The translations under genes and the position numbers were made by a program. The notes beneath the pieces are model-generated. The model saw nothing but the letters and a program-made list of their open reading frames with translations. It did no database searches and had not been told where the DNA came from. This document shows, one piece after another, positions 38,285 to 50,374 of a DNA stretch of 64,000 nt (positions are counted from its first letter, which is position 1; every line of letters begins with the position of its first letter). The DNA is from Gilliamella intestini (GTDB lineage Bacteria > Pseudomonadota > Gammaproteobacteria > Enterobacterales > Orbaceae): the NCBI RefSeq assembly GCF_900094935.1, contig NZ_FMBA01000003.1, forward strand, positions 1-64,000. The letters are read 5' to 3'.

Positions 38285-39643
38285 GTGCCTACCGCAATTT
38301 GGCAAGATTGCCTTTCTCAGTTACAAGAAGAAATCCCTACGACAGAATTTAATTTATGGATTCGCCCGTTGCAAGCGGAAATGGTTGATAATAAACTCTA
38401 TATTTATGCACCAAATAGATTTGTGCTAGATTGGGTAAAAAATAAATATTTAACTACGATATCCCAATTGCTAAATAAGCTTTTCAATGACGATTCTTTA
38501 AAACTATTTCTTGAAGTTGGTTCAACCGTATCCAAAGATAAAAAAACGCAAAATAATCAACGTAAAGAAGAAGTTTTACCTGCTTGGCAAACAACAAAAG
38601 AAACAAATCACAATCATACTTATCGTTCGGGTATTAATCATAAACACACTTTTAATAGTTTTGTTGAAGGTAAATCAAATCAACTTGCTGCTGCTGCAGC
38701 CAAACAAGTAGCTGAAAACCCAGGCAAAGCTTATAACCCTTTATTTTTATATGGTTCGACGGGTTTAGGTAAAACGCATTTATTACATGCAGTAGGTAAC
38801 CAAATAATGGCATCAAAAACCAATGCCAAAGTGGTTTACATGCACTCGGAGCGTTTTGTCCAAGATATGGTAAAAGCACTGCAAAACAATGCGATAGAAG
38901 AGTTTAAAAATTACTATCGTTCAGTCGATGCCTTACTGATTGATGATATTCAATTTTTTGCCAATAAAGAGCGATCCCAAGAAGAATTTTTTCACACTTT
39001 TAACTCGTTATTAGAAGGTAATCAACAAATTATTTTAACATCAGATCGTTACCCTAAAGAGATTGATGGTGTTGAAGATCGTCTAAAATCACGTTTTGGT
39101 TGGGGGTTAACCATCGCAATCGAACCTCCTGAACTTGAAACACGGGTTGCGATTTTAATGAAAAAAGCCGAAGAAAATCATATCAAATTACCTGAAGAGG
39201 TCGCTTTTTTTATTGCTAAACGACTACGTTCGAATGTTCGTGAGTTGGAAGGCGCACTTAATCGGGTTATTGCTAATGCCAATTTTACTGGTAAAGCTAT
39301 TACCATAGATTTTGTTAAAGATGCTTTAAAAGATTTACTCGCTTTACAAGAAAAACTTGTCACTATTGAAAATATACAAAAGACAGTTGCGGAATATTAT
39401 AAAATTAAAGTATCTGATTTACTTTCTAAACGCCGTTCTCGTTCAGTTGCAAGACCACGACAAGTCGCGATGGCGCTTGCCAAAGAGCTTACGAACAAAA
39501 GTCTGCCTGAGATCGGTGACGGCTTTGGTGGACGAGACCACACCACCGTATTACATGCATGCAGAAAGATTGCCGAATTAAAAGAAGAAAGCAATGCAAT
39601 TAAAGAAGATTACTCCAATTTAATTAGAACATTATCAACTTAA
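38285..39643 (+). CDS. dnaA: Chromosomal replication initiator DnaA
   Basis: AAA+ initiator that binds DnaA boxes and opens oriC. About 452 residues. Domain I at the N-terminus ([20 protein letters not shown]), Walker [12 protein letters not shown], Walker [11 protein letters not shown], and domain IV with [14 protein letters not shown] and [11 protein letters not shown] are all present. I start at GTG 38285 (VPTAIWQ, with GGAG six bases before). A longer frame opens at 38255 but homologues begin at this GTG-equivalent. First gene of dnaA-dnaN-recF-gyrB. Confidence 0.97.
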   Translation: MPTAIWQDCLSQLQEEIPTTEFNLWIRPLQAEMVDNKLYIYAPNRFVLDWVKNKYLTTISQLLNKLFNDDSLKLFLEVGSTVSKDKKTQNNQRKEEVLPAWQTTKETNHNHTYRSGINHKHTFNSFVEGKSNQLAAAAAKQVAENPGKAYNPLFLYGSTGLGKTHLLHAVGNQIMASKTNAKVVYMHSERFVQDMVKALQNNAIEEFKNYYRSVDALLIDDIQFFANKERSQEEFFHTFNSLLEGNQQIILTSDRYPKEIDGVEDRLKSRFGWGLTIAIEPPELETRVAILMKKAEENHIKLPEEVAFFIAKRLRSNVRELEGALNRVIANANFTGKAITIDFVKDALKDLLALQEKLVTIENIQKTVAEYYKIKVSDLLSKRRSRSVARPRQVAMALAKELTNKSLPEIGDGFGGRDHTTVLHACRKIAELKEESNAIKEDYSNLIRTLST

Positions 39644-39658
39644 AAAAGAATCAATACC

Positions 39659-40762
39659 ATGAAATTTATTATAGATCGTGAAAAACTGATAAAACCATTG
39701 CAACTTGTCAGCGCCCCATTGAGTAATCGCCCGACGTTACCTATTTTGGGGAATTTATTATTACAAGTTAATGACAACACATTATCAATGACAGGAACGG
39801 ATCTTGAAATAGAGATGATATCTCATTTACCATTAATTGAGCCAAGTGAACCTGGCGCAACTACCGTACCGGCAAGAAAATTTCTTGATATCTGTCGAAA
39901 CCTACCTAATGATGCAAAGATATCGATAAGTGTTGACGATAATCGATTAATGATTCAATCGGGTCGTAGTAAATTTTCTTTAGCAACGCTACCTGCTAAC
40001 GATTTTCCTAATTTAGAAAATTGGCAAAGTGATGTTGATCTTTCAGTACCACAAAGAACAATAAAACGACTTATTGATGCGGTACAATTTTCAATGGCAA
40101 ATCAAGATGTCAGATATTACTTAAATGGCATGCTATTTGAAATTGAAGATAACCTATTAAAAACTGTCGCAACCGATGGACACCGACTAGCGTTATGCGC
40201 ACAGCCCATTGAGCAAAATATAAAAAATCACCACGCAGTCATTTTACCAAGAAAAGGGGTGCTTGAACTGGCAAAATTGGTTAGTGATAACGACGAACTT
40301 ATCACAATGCAAATTGGTCATAATAACTTACGAGTTAATCTTGGTGATTTCACATTTACATCAAAACTTATTGATGGCAGATTTCCTGACTATAAAAGGG
40401 TATTACCGCGTAATCCAGATAAACCACTTGAAGTCGCCTGCGAAGAGCTAAGAAATGCCCTGTCACGGGTTGCTATCTTATCTAATGAAAAATTCCGTGG
40501 AATTCGACTTCATGCCCATAACAATCAAATAAAGATTACAGCAAACAACCCTGAACAAGAAGAAGCAGAAGAAGTTATTGACGTAAAATATGAATCAGCA
40601 GAGCTTGAAATTGGCTTCAATGTAACCTATTTACTTGATATATTAAATACATTGAAATGTGATAGAGTACAACTATTATTAACCGATGCAACATCAAGTG
40701 TACAAATAGAAGATATCAATAATCAGACAGCAACTTATGTTGTTATGCCAATGCGCTTATAA
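39659..40762 (+). CDS. dnaN: DNA polymerase III beta sliding clamp DnaN
   Basis: Processivity clamp that encircles DNA and tethers replicative and repair polymerases. 367 residues, one longer than E. coli DnaN. Three similar clamp domains are expected. The start MKFIIDREKLIKPLQ and the end VVMPMRL, which contributes to the partner-binding pocket, are both conserved. It follows dnaA by 15 bases and is probably co-transcribed. Confidence 0.97.
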   Translation: MKFIIDREKLIKPLQLVSAPLSNRPTLPILGNLLLQVNDNTLSMTGTDLEIEMISHLPLIEPSEPGATTVPARKFLDICRNLPNDAKISISVDDNRLMIQSGRSKFSLATLPANDFPNLENWQSDVDLSVPQRTIKRLIDAVQFSMANQDVRYYLNGMLFEIEDNLLKTVATDGHRLALCAQPIEQNIKNHHAVILPRKGVLELAKLVSDNDELITMQIGHNNLRVNLGDFTFTSKLIDGRFPDYKRVLPRNPDKPLEVACEELRNALSRVAILSNEKFRGIRLHAHNNQIKITANNPEQEEAEEVIDVKYESAELEIGFNVTYLLDILNTLKCDRVQLLLTDATSSVQIEDINNQTATYVVMPMRL

Positions 40763-40810
40763 TCAAATCTTATTTAATTTTCCGGCTTCGGTCGGAATAA
40801 TTGACAGTAT

Positions 40811-41884
40811 ATGACTCTATCAACCATCAACGTTCACCACTTCCGCAATATTGATTATGCGAAACTTGCTTTATCGCCGCATTTCAACTTTATTGTTGGT
40901 GATAATGGCAGTGGCAAAACCAGTCTACTTGAAGCTATTTATATGCTTGGTCATGGGCGAGCATTTAGGCACGCCCAATCAAATCGAATTATTCAGCATG
41001 AACAACCTGAGCTTGTATTATTCAGTGAGATAAAAAATACCAATCAGCAAGTCCATTCAATAGGTCTTTCAAAATCACGAAATAATGAAAATAAAATAAA
41101 AATAGATGGAGACGAAGGCTTTCGATTAGCTGATTTAGCCAAGTTATTACCAATACAATTAGTGACACCTGAGGGATTTGATTTATTGAGTGGTGGCCCC
41201 AAATATCGCCGTGCATTTACCGATTGGGGATGTTTTCATCATCACCCTGAATTTGTTCAGTTATGGAACAATTTAAAACGCCTATTTAAACAACGTAATG
41301 CACTTTTAAAACAAGCCCATAGCTATAAACAATTATTACCTTGGGACAAAGAGATTGCCCCACTTGCCGAAAAAATTAGCCAAATTCGAGCCGATTATTT
41401 ACAACATATTTTTCCTCAAATTATTCAGACTTGCCGTGATTTTTTACCCGAATATCAACTTAATTGCCAATATTATCAAGGTTGGGATCATGGAATTAAT
41501 TACTCCGAACAGTTACAAAAACAGTACGATCGCGATAAGCTCCTTAATTACACCACCCTTGGACCACATAAAGCAGATATAAAATTACGTATTGATAATA
41601 TCCCTGTTGAAGATCTCTTATCCAGGGGTCAGCTAAAACTAATGATGTGTGCTTTACGGTTGTCTCAAGGTGAATATTATTCAAAACAAAATTCACAATC
41701 TTGTATTTACTTGATTGATGATTTTGCTTCAGAACTAGACCACAATAAACGTGATTTGCTAGCAAAGCGATTAAAATTAGCAAATTCACAAGTGTTTATT
41801 ACCGCAGTTAACCAAGATCAAATTACCCATATGATCGATGAAAATGATAAGATTTTTCACATAAAATCTGGTATAATTTCGTAA
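40811..41884 (+). CDS. recF: DNA replication and repair protein RecF
   Basis: SMC-like ATPase that helps load RecA at single-strand gaps. 357 residues, the E. coli length. Walker A GDNGSGKTSLL is at about residues 30-40; the signature LLSRGQLKLMM and Walker B YLIDDFASELD are near the C-terminus. It lies 48 bp after dnaN and 42 bp before gyrB. Confidence 0.96.
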   Translation: MTLSTINVHHFRNIDYAKLALSPHFNFIVGDNGSGKTSLLEAIYMLGHGRAFRHAQSNRIIQHEQPELVLFSEIKNTNQQVHSIGLSKSRNNENKIKIDGDEGFRLADLAKLLPIQLVTPEGFDLLSGGPKYRRAFTDWGCFHHHPEFVQLWNNLKRLFKQRNALLKQAHSYKQLLPWDKEIAPLAEKISQIRADYLQHIFPQIIQTCRDFLPEYQLNCQYYQGWDHGINYSEQLQKQYDRDKLLNYTTLGPHKADIKLRIDNIPVEDLLSRGQLKLMMCALRLSQGEYYSKQNSQSCIYLIDDFASELDHNKRDLLAKRLKLANSQVFITAVNQDQITHMIDENDKIFHIKSGIIS

Positions 41885-41902
41885 ATATACAGAACGATAT
41901 AA

Positions 41903-44338
<2,436 letters not shown>

Positions 44339-44360
44339 ATATACAATAACAAAAAGCAAA

Positions 44361-44388
44361 AAAACCAGAAACAATGTCTGGTTTTTTA
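44361..44388 (+). terminator. gyrB terminator
   Basis: AAAACCAGA pairs with TCTGGTTTT around a seven-base loop with a T run, 22 bp past the gyrB stop. The remaining 44389-44607 interval holds nothing else I can support. Confidence 0.85.
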
Positions 44389-44573
44389 TTGAGAATAATG
44401 ATTGTGAGAAAGTTGTTTTTTTTTGAAAACGAAAAATTTAATAAAATCAATGCATTTACTGATTGATTTTTGATGAAAGATAATATCTTTTTTATTTTAA
44501 GTCTATAAAATGTGTTTTTATTGTTTTAAATTCCAAAGTGTTCAAATGTGCCAACCAAAAAAACTAGCTTAGT

Positions 44574-44596
44574 GCGCCGAACAAATAATTTGGCGC
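44574..44596. terminator. Hairpin downstream of the last vWA gene
   Basis: GCGCC pairs with GGCGC around an AT-rich loop, 11 bp past the stop at 44608. The T run is on the plus strand, so termination of the minus-strand operon here is uncertain. Confidence 0.4.
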
Positions 44597-44607
44597 AGTT
44601 TGTTTTT

Positions 44608-46053
44608 TTATTGGCAGGTTGGTCTGTTGATTTTTAAGCTTGATACCGCTTTATTCATCTGTTTTATCATATCTTTAGAGCTTTGGGCTATGTAAACCTT
44701 GCCACCTGTGGCATTAGCAATGCAATCAATTTTGTGTTCGCCAGCAATATCGACAATATTAATTTTTAACCGTGGCTTTTGTGATGCAATATAATTAACT
44801 AGTGTACAGATGTTATTTCTTGAACAGTTGTCTTCGCCATCACTGATTATCAGAATATAATCATCACGTTTTACACCATCAAGCATTTGGCTAGCTTTTT
44901 GTAGCCCACTGTACAAAGGCGTTCCACCACCACCTGCCGCTGTTGGTGTTAGTCGTTTTATTTTTCGTTTTAGCGTTCCTCGATTTGTGTAATTATAAAA
45001 TGGCGAAACATCGGCCGCTGGGCAACTTGTTAAGGTGACAAGCGAAATATCGATATTTTGTTGTATTTTATCAATACTTGAGGTTGCTACATTCTTACTA
45101 CTCGATAAACGAGTTGGTAAACGTGTCATGCGTTTTTCATAATTGATTCTGTCTTGTTCTGACATGTTACGACCATAATCATAGGACATATATTGGAAGT
45201 ATTTTTCAACCTCTTGTGGTGGTTCATTTAAGGTGACGGTCATTGATAATGAGTTGTCAAAAATCATAACCATTTTTGAAGGATTAGAATTTTTTTTAAT
45301 CTCTTCTTTGGTTATGCAGTTAGGCGGATTTTTTACCTTAGGCACTGCTGCTGGTGTTAACGCTGGTTCAGATTTTGCAATAGGCTCAGACACCAACGGT
45401 GGCTCGGACTGTTGTAGTATTGTTGCTGGCTCTGGCACAGGTTCTGGCTGTTTTTCTTCAACAGGTGCCGAAATAACTGGCTTCGATACTGGCTCAGCAG
45501 GCACAATTTTAGGTTTTGCAAGCGGACAAAATAAGTACCAAAGTAAACCAAGTAGTCCAACTAAAAATAAGGCTAAAAGTAAAAAATGCCACCAATGCCA
45601 AAATGGTATTGGCGCAAAAATTGGCGCAGGTGCAGGTTGCACACCTTCTTGAAAAGTATTAACAATGACAGGTTCATCATTGATGACATAAATTAAGTTA
45701 CTTGAGCTTTTAATTTTAGGAAGCCATATTGAAACTAAATTTTGCTCTTCATTACTTAATGACATAAGGTTTACTGCAGTTTCAATGTCATTAAGGCGCG
45801 TTTGTAATTTTTTGGTAATCTCGCCTTTTTGCAATTGGTTAATAATGTTATCAAGTAAAAGCGGTTGCCCTTCAAGATCAGTATACCAACCTACATATTG
45901 CTGATTATCAATTAACTTTGGTGTGGCTAAAATTGAAAAAGTACGTTCAGTTAAATAAGGTTTTAATAATAATAGTAAAGAATGATATTGTTCTAATAGG
46001 AGTATTGTATCGGGGTTATTGGAATCAAAGGCTATCCTTGTTATTCGTTGCAT
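44608..46053 (-). CDS. Membrane-anchored vWA protein with SrfA-like N-terminus (copy 2)
   Basis: 481 residues. The N-terminal ~145 residues are soluble and resemble both the paralogue at 46171 and SrfA (IYVINDEPVIVNTF here, VYIVNGQPVITFWGF in SrfA). A membrane segment (LLLALFLVGLLGLLWYLF, ~165-182) and a Pro/Glu/Val-rich linker follow. A vWA domain begins about residue 262 with the metal site DNSLSM, Thr in GGGGTPLY and ISDGEDNC. At least five cysteines in the vWA part suggest disulfides, hence a periplasmic domain. It is the last gene of the srf-like locus. Its substrate or ligand is unknown. Confidence 0.78.
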   Translation of the reverse strand: MQRITRIAFDSNNPDTILLLEQYHSLLLLLKPYLTERTFSILATPKLIDNQQYVGWYTDLEGQPLLLDNIINQLQKGEITKKLQTRLNDIETAVNLMSLSNEEQNLVSIWLPKIKSSSNLIYVINDEPVIVNTFQEGVQPAPAPIFAPIPFWHWWHFLLLALFLVGLLGLLWYLFCPLAKPKIVPAEPVSKPVISAPVEEKQPEPVPEPATILQQSEPPLVSEPIAKSEPALTPAAVPKVKNPPNCITKEEIKKNSNPSKMVMIFDNSLSMTVTLNEPPQEVEKYFQYMSYDYGRNMSEQDRINYEKRMTRLPTRLSSSKNVATSSIDKIQQNIDISLVTLTSCPAADVSPFYNYTNRGTLKRKIKRLTPTAAGGGGTPLYSGLQKASQMLDGVKRDDYILIISDGEDNCSRNNICTLVNYIASQKPRLKINIVDIAGEHKIDCIANATGGKVYIAQSSKDMIKQMNKAVSSLKINRPTCQ

Positions 46054-46170
46054 GGTCTTTTTATTCCTTATATTGCATTATTTTGACGATTAAAAATATC
46101 TTTTATTACCATTTTGTATATAAATAGCAATAAATATAATATTTGCTTGTGGCGTATTATTTAAAAGCCA

Positions 46171-47535
46171 TTATTCACATATCGGTTTGCTGATCTTCAT
46201 CGTTGAAAGGGCATTATTCATCTGTTCAACAATTGCAGTTGGGCTTTGAGCTATATAAACTTTACCACCTGTTTTTTCAGCAATACAGTCAATTTTGTGC
46301 TGTCCTGCAATATCAACAATATTTATTTTTAGGCGTGGTTGTTGGGTGGAAATTTTATTTGCTAAGATACAAATGTTGGCTTTGGTGCAGTTATCTTCGC
46401 CGTCGCTAATGACTAAAATGTAATCATCACGATTGACGCCGTCAAGCATTTTGCTGGCTTGTTTTATACCATTATATAAAGGCGTTGCACTATTGTACTC
46501 TAATGGCTTTAATCTGTTAATTTTGTTTTTTAATTTATCTCTATTTTCATAACTATAAAACGATGTCTTATGTGCCGCAGGGCAAGACGAAAGTGTTACT
46601 AAAGCGATGTTAACTTCTGGTTGTATTTTATCAATGGCCCATAACGCGACCTTTTTGCTGCTTGATAAGCGGTTAGGTAAACGTGTCATGCGCTTTTCAT
46701 AAGCATCGGCTTGTTTTTGTGTCATTGAATAAAAGTCAGCATTTAAGAATTTTTTTATCTCCGCTTGGGATTCTATTAAAGTGATCGTCATGGATGCAGA
46801 ATTGTCAAATACCATAACCATTTTGGAATGATCGGTTATATTGGCAATCTCTTCGTGCGTAATACACTGTTTAGTGGTGTTTTCCAATGTTATCGGTTCA
46901 GGTTCTAATTTTACCGTAGGATTGATTTCTGTCAGCGGTTCAATTGGCTGTGTGATGAGTGGTTTTACAGCAGAAACAACTGTTTTGGGTTTTGCAAATG
47001 AGCAAAATAGATACCAAAGTAAACCCAATAGTCCTATTAGGAATAAAGCTAACAGTAAAAAGTGCCACCAACGCAAAAATGGTGTTGGTGTAACAATAGG
47101 AACTGGTGTGGTAATAGACAATATGGGCCCTTCAAAAGTATTAACAATAACAGGATCATCATTAATGACATAAATAGGGTTATCCGCATTTTTGAACCTA
47201 GGTAACCATGATAAAATAAGTGCCCGTTCATCATCGGTAACTGAAATTAATTTAACCGCATCTTCGATATCGTTAATGCGGTTTTGTAGGGTGTTTCTTA
47301 TTTCAGTTTGCTGCAATGGATTACTGATATTGCTCAATAAGATTGGTTGCCCCTCTAACGGAGTATGCCAAGCAATATATTGATTATTATCAATTAATTT
47401 TGGTATAGCTAAAATTGAAAACGTACGTTCAGTTAAATGAGGTTTTAGCAATGCTAATAAAGAATAATATTGTTCTAATAAAGACTTCTTTTCAATATTA
47501 TTATGATCAAACACAATTCTTATTATTCGTTGCAT
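46171..47535 (-). CDS. Membrane-anchored vWA protein with SrfA-like N-terminus (copy 1)
   Basis: 454 residues, paralogous to the 481-residue neighbour along its length. It has the same start (QRIIRIVFD), a membrane segment (LLLALFLIGLLGLLWYLF, ~162-179), a shorter linker and a C-terminal vWA domain with DNSASM, NSATPLYNG and VISDGEDNC. Paired cysteines are conserved between the two copies. The pair probably arose by tandem duplication within the locus, with the linker diverging most. vWA domains with intact metal sites usually bind protein partners in multisubunit assemblies. Confidence 0.78.
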   Translation of the reverse strand: MQRIIRIVFDHNNIEKKSLLEQYYSLLALLKPHLTERTFSILAIPKLIDNNQYIAWHTPLEGQPILLSNISNPLQQTEIRNTLQNRINDIEDAVKLISVTDDERALILSWLPRFKNADNPIYVINDDPVIVNTFEGPILSITTPVPIVTPTPFLRWWHFLLLALFLIGLLGLLWYLFCSFAKPKTVVSAVKPLITQPIEPLTEINPTVKLEPEPITLENTTKQCITHEEIANITDHSKMVMVFDNSASMTITLIESQAEIKKFLNADFYSMTQKQADAYEKRMTRLPNRLSSSKKVALWAIDKIQPEVNIALVTLSSCPAAHKTSFYSYENRDKLKNKINRLKPLEYNSATPLYNGIKQASKMLDGVNRDDYILVISDGEDNCTKANICILANKISTQQPRLKINIVDIAGQHKIDCIAEKTGGKVYIAQSPTAIVEQMNNALSTMKISKPICE

Positions 47536-47616
47536 TGCTAATGCTCTTCTCTTTACTTAGGTGCTTATTTAACTTTTTCTGTTTTTATTTCAGCTGTTAT
47601 TGAACAAGCAATATAG

Positions 47617-48099
47617 TTATATATTGAGTGCTTTTTGTAATTGTTGTAGTTTTTTGTTTAGCTTGTCTAACTCAACTTGTTTTTCAAGCTCTGAACTACT
47701 TGAACTATTCACTTTTTTAAGTTGTTGCTCAATATCCGCTACTTGGGCTTGTAAGTCATTACGACCTTGGGCTTTTTGTTTAATTTCGTTAGTGAGTTTA
47801 GTTAAATCAGTTTTCAGTTTTTGTTGTTGTGCCTGTTTTTGTTTAATACTTAATGCACTATCATTTTTTTGTTTTTCAATAGCGGCATAAATTTCTTTAA
47901 ACTGCTGATTGGCTCTTTTTTCATTTTCAAGAATTTGTTGTTTACGATCAACCCGAGATTGGTAATTTCCTGAATAATTACAGCTAATTTTATCCATAAT
48001 ACCAATATCTGTATTTTTGGGATCGCACTGTTCAAGTGTTGTTGAACAACCCGCTAAAAAAACAAGCGGGCTGAGTAATAAAAGATATCTTTTTTTCAT
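47617..48099 (-). CDS. Coiled-coil lipoprotein
   Basis: 160 residues. The signal peptide ends in the lipobox LAGC, so the mature protein would be lipid-anchored at cysteine ~17. From about residue 50 it is nearly all charged, Gln/Lys-rich coiled coil (QKQAQQQKLKTDLTKLTNEI and similar). I do not recognise the family. It starts three bases after the stop of the preceding lipoprotein gene. It may bridge membrane and periplasmic parts of the srf-like machine; that is inference. Confidence 0.75.
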   Translation of the reverse strand: MKKRYLLLLSPLVFLAGCSTTLEQCDPKNTDIGIMDKISCNYSGNYQSRVDRKQQILENEKRANQQFKEIYAAIEKQKNDSALSIKQKQAQQQKLKTDLTKLTNEIKQKAQGRNDLQAQVADIEQQLKKVNSSSSSELEKQVELDKLNKKLQQLQKALNI

Positions 48100-48101
48100 A
48101 A

Positions 48102-48794
48102 TTAGCTAACCTTAACTGCTGAACGTTGTTTTGTAACAAGAGTAATTTGATTTTCAAGTACTGAAATTTGTTTATGTAATTGATTTATTTGTTTATCAAG
48201 TTTTGATACTTTTACACCAGATTGTTGTTCTTGGGATGATATTAAAATCCAATCATTTTCAACTTTCTTCATACTCTGTAACTTATCTGTCAAATAGGCA
48301 ATATTGGCATCAATTTGTGCTAAATCGGTTTGAGCTTGTTTTTTATTCAATGTGTCTTTTTTGATTTGATTATTTAGTATCTTAAGTGTTGCTAAATTCT
48401 TATCTAATACAGCTTTAGCTGTTTCGGTCACAGCTTGCACTTCGTAGGTATTTTTTTGAATGTCTTGGATATAAACATCAAGACGTGTTTCGGCATCAGC
48501 GTACTCAGCACGTTTAGAATCAAGATAATAGTTTGCGCCCATCATCACACCACAACCAACTGCCGCAGATGCAAGGCATACCTTAGTTTTTCCACCAGCT
48601 AATACACAGCCAATACCACCTAAACCCGCACCAATAGCACAAGATTGCCATGCTGATTTGCTGAAAAATTTGGCTGTATTGCTTTTAGTTAATGCAGGAT
48701 CGACGTTTCTAGAGCTTACTCCACCAGAACCTTGGCATCCTGTTAGAATAAGCGATACACATAAAGTGAGTGTTACAATAATTTTATTCATCAT
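48102..48794 (-). CDS. Lipoprotein with glycine-rich segment and coiled coil
   Basis: 230 residues with lipobox LTGC (cysteine ~20). Residues ~50-85 form a small, glycine-rich hydrophobic segment (CAIGAGLGGIGCVLAGGKTK, then AAVGCGVMMGANYYL) like a glycine-zipper membrane piece. The remainder (~95-230) is a long coiled coil. The start overlaps the SUMF1-like gene's stop (ATGATGA), so it is translationally coupled. Function unknown; the layout suggests an envelope scaffold. Confidence 0.72.
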   Translation of the reverse strand: MMNKIIVTLTLCVSLILTGCQGSGGVSSRNVDPALTKSNTAKFFSKSAWQSCAIGAGLGGIGCVLAGGKTKVCLASAAVGCGVMMGANYYLDSKRAEYADAETRLDVYIQDIQKNTYEVQAVTETAKAVLDKNLATLKILNNQIKKDTLNKKQAQTDLAQIDANIAYLTDKLQSMKKVENDWILISSQEQQSGVKVSKLDKQINQLHKQISVLENQITLVTKQRSAVKVS

Positions 48795-50374
48795 TTGTTT
48801 CCTTTTATCTCATTACATGTTTGTAACCAAGCCGCTCTCTCAATTTTTCCCGATTCAATATATTGATTAATATGTTTGAAGTAGAGTTTTAAGTAATCAC
48901 TCATATTAGCTTTTCCACTATTCTCTAGAATAAATTGAGTCGATTTTGCTTGATCATTAATCGTATTCTTTTCATAATTTGAAGCAGTATTAACGATTGT
49001 GTCAGAATAGTATTTCAATATAAAATCCCGCGCACTTTTAGACTCATCAACAACCTGTTTTAAATTATCTAACTTCGCTTTTGAGCACATATTGCCATCT
49101 TCCAATGTGTCTGTTTCTTTTGGATCACAAACTTCATTGGTCATTGTTTTATATAAATTGTTATTATACTCAAATTTACTATTTAAATCGGAAACATTAG
49201 CGCACAAAAATGCACCTAGCTGTAATGCTGATTGAATGGAACGATCTCGTTGTTCATCTCGAGCTTGGTTAGCGCTTCTTAAAAGCGTATTTAGTTTATT
49301 TAATTCTTTTTTTGTTCTTTCATCTTCAACTTGTTTGGTGATTTTTTCAAGCTCATTAACGACATTACCATTTTTTGCGCTGTCTGTTTCGTTACCTAAT
49401 TGACTCCATTCTTTATCTAACTCTTTGATCTTGTTATTCGAATTCATCACCTCGGTTGTATAAACTAAACGAAATCCAACATCTTTACTTTTATACGCAC
49501 CTTTATCATCATAAAAAGGTTTTTCGGTACGAAAAGCACTGGTAGTTGATGATTCTGGTGTTAAATAGCTCCCACCACGAACAATTACTCCACCTTGTTG
49601 ACCATGGTAGCGATCCAGTTTATTCATTCGAAAAGAATCAAACATCATTTCACTTGCATTACCTAAAATATCATAAAGATCTAGCGGGTTAGGTTCTAAC
49701 CTACCAATCAGTTGTAATTTACCATTAGCAGATTTTGCACCAGAAAACCACGCATAGCTTTCGAGATTACTCTTCATAGGGAATCGTGATTCTCGAAACT
49801 CTGATTCTGTCACTTTTGACCCACCACGTGCGGCATACTCCCATTCGGTATTATTGGGTAGACGAACATAACCATTAGGCAAATTAATTGATTTTATTTT
49901 TGACTGGTTTTCAATTAACCAACGATTATATTTATCCGTGAAGGCAATAGCATCAAACCAGCTAATATCAGTAATGGGAAAGGAAAGATTCACTTTAGGA
50001 GTTGGGCAAGTATCATTCATGACGGATTGATATTGCAATGTGGTAATCTCATATTTACCTATCAAATAATAGCGCTCTTTACCTGAGTCAGAAAAACTAC
50101 CAGCAATATAATTGGGTGTTGCATATTCAGCAAAACCGAGTTCTTTTTGGTTACTACCTAAAATAATTTTAATATCATCTAACGGTTTATTAGTTGGGGT
50201 AAAAACCTTTTTCATCACTAAACTACCGTCACATGGCATAGGTAAAATTACGTCATCTTTTGCGGGCTTTGGGTTGTAAAATTTGCTGTCCCAAGGTTCT
50301 GCAAAACTTAATGACGGAATAAAACAGATTGCTACCAATCCAAAACATGCTAATTGAGTATAATTATGCTTCAC
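48791..50374 (-). CDS. Exported SUMF1/FGE-fold protein lacking catalytic cysteines
   Basis: 527 residues from GTG 50374, which overlaps the permease 3' end by 11 bases. The signal peptide ends near FAEPWDS. A SUMF1 (formylglycine-generating enzyme-type) domain spans about 90-310, with YEITTLQYQSVM, ITDISWFDAIAF, VRLPNNTEWEYAARGGSK, LYDILGNASEM and GGSYLTPESSTTSAFRTEK. Active enzymes have a pair of cysteines after GGS; here they are replaced by Thr/Ser, so catalysis of formylglycine is unlikely and no sulfatase is nearby. The C-terminal ~200 residues are helical with several cysteines. It is probably a binding or structural subunit. Confidence 0.8.
   Translation of the reverse strand: MKHNYTQLACFGLVAICFIPSLSFAEPWDSKFYNPKPAKDDVILPMPCDGSLVMKKVFTPTNKPLDDIKIILGSNQKELGFAEYATPNYIAGSFSDSGKERYYLIGKYEITTLQYQSVMNDTCPTPKVNLSFPITDISWFDAIAFTDKYNRWLIENQSKIKSINLPNGYVRLPNNTEWEYAARGGSKVTESEFRESRFPMKSNLESYAWFSGAKSANGKLQLIGRLEPNPLDLYDILGNASEMMFDSFRMNKLDRYHGQQGGVIVRGGSYLTPESSTTSAFRTEKPFYDDKGAYKSKDVGFRLVYTTEVMNSNNKIKELDKEWSQLGNETDSAKNGNVVNELEKITKQVEDERTKKELNKLNTLLRSANQARDEQRDRSIQSALQLGAFLCANVSDLNSKFEYNNNLYKTMTNEVCDPKETDTLEDGNMCSKAKLDNLKQVVDESKSARDFILKYYSDTIVNTASNYEKNTINDQAKSTQFILENSGKANMSDYLKLYFKHINQYIESGKIERAAWLQTCNEIKGNK

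Noticed and set aside
45233..45652. 139-residue open frame on the plus strand across the vWA gene
   Set aside because: It is antisense to the Pro/Glu-rich linker of the 481-residue protein; its Gly/Ser/Thr composition is what the reverse of that linker gives, and it has no start signal.
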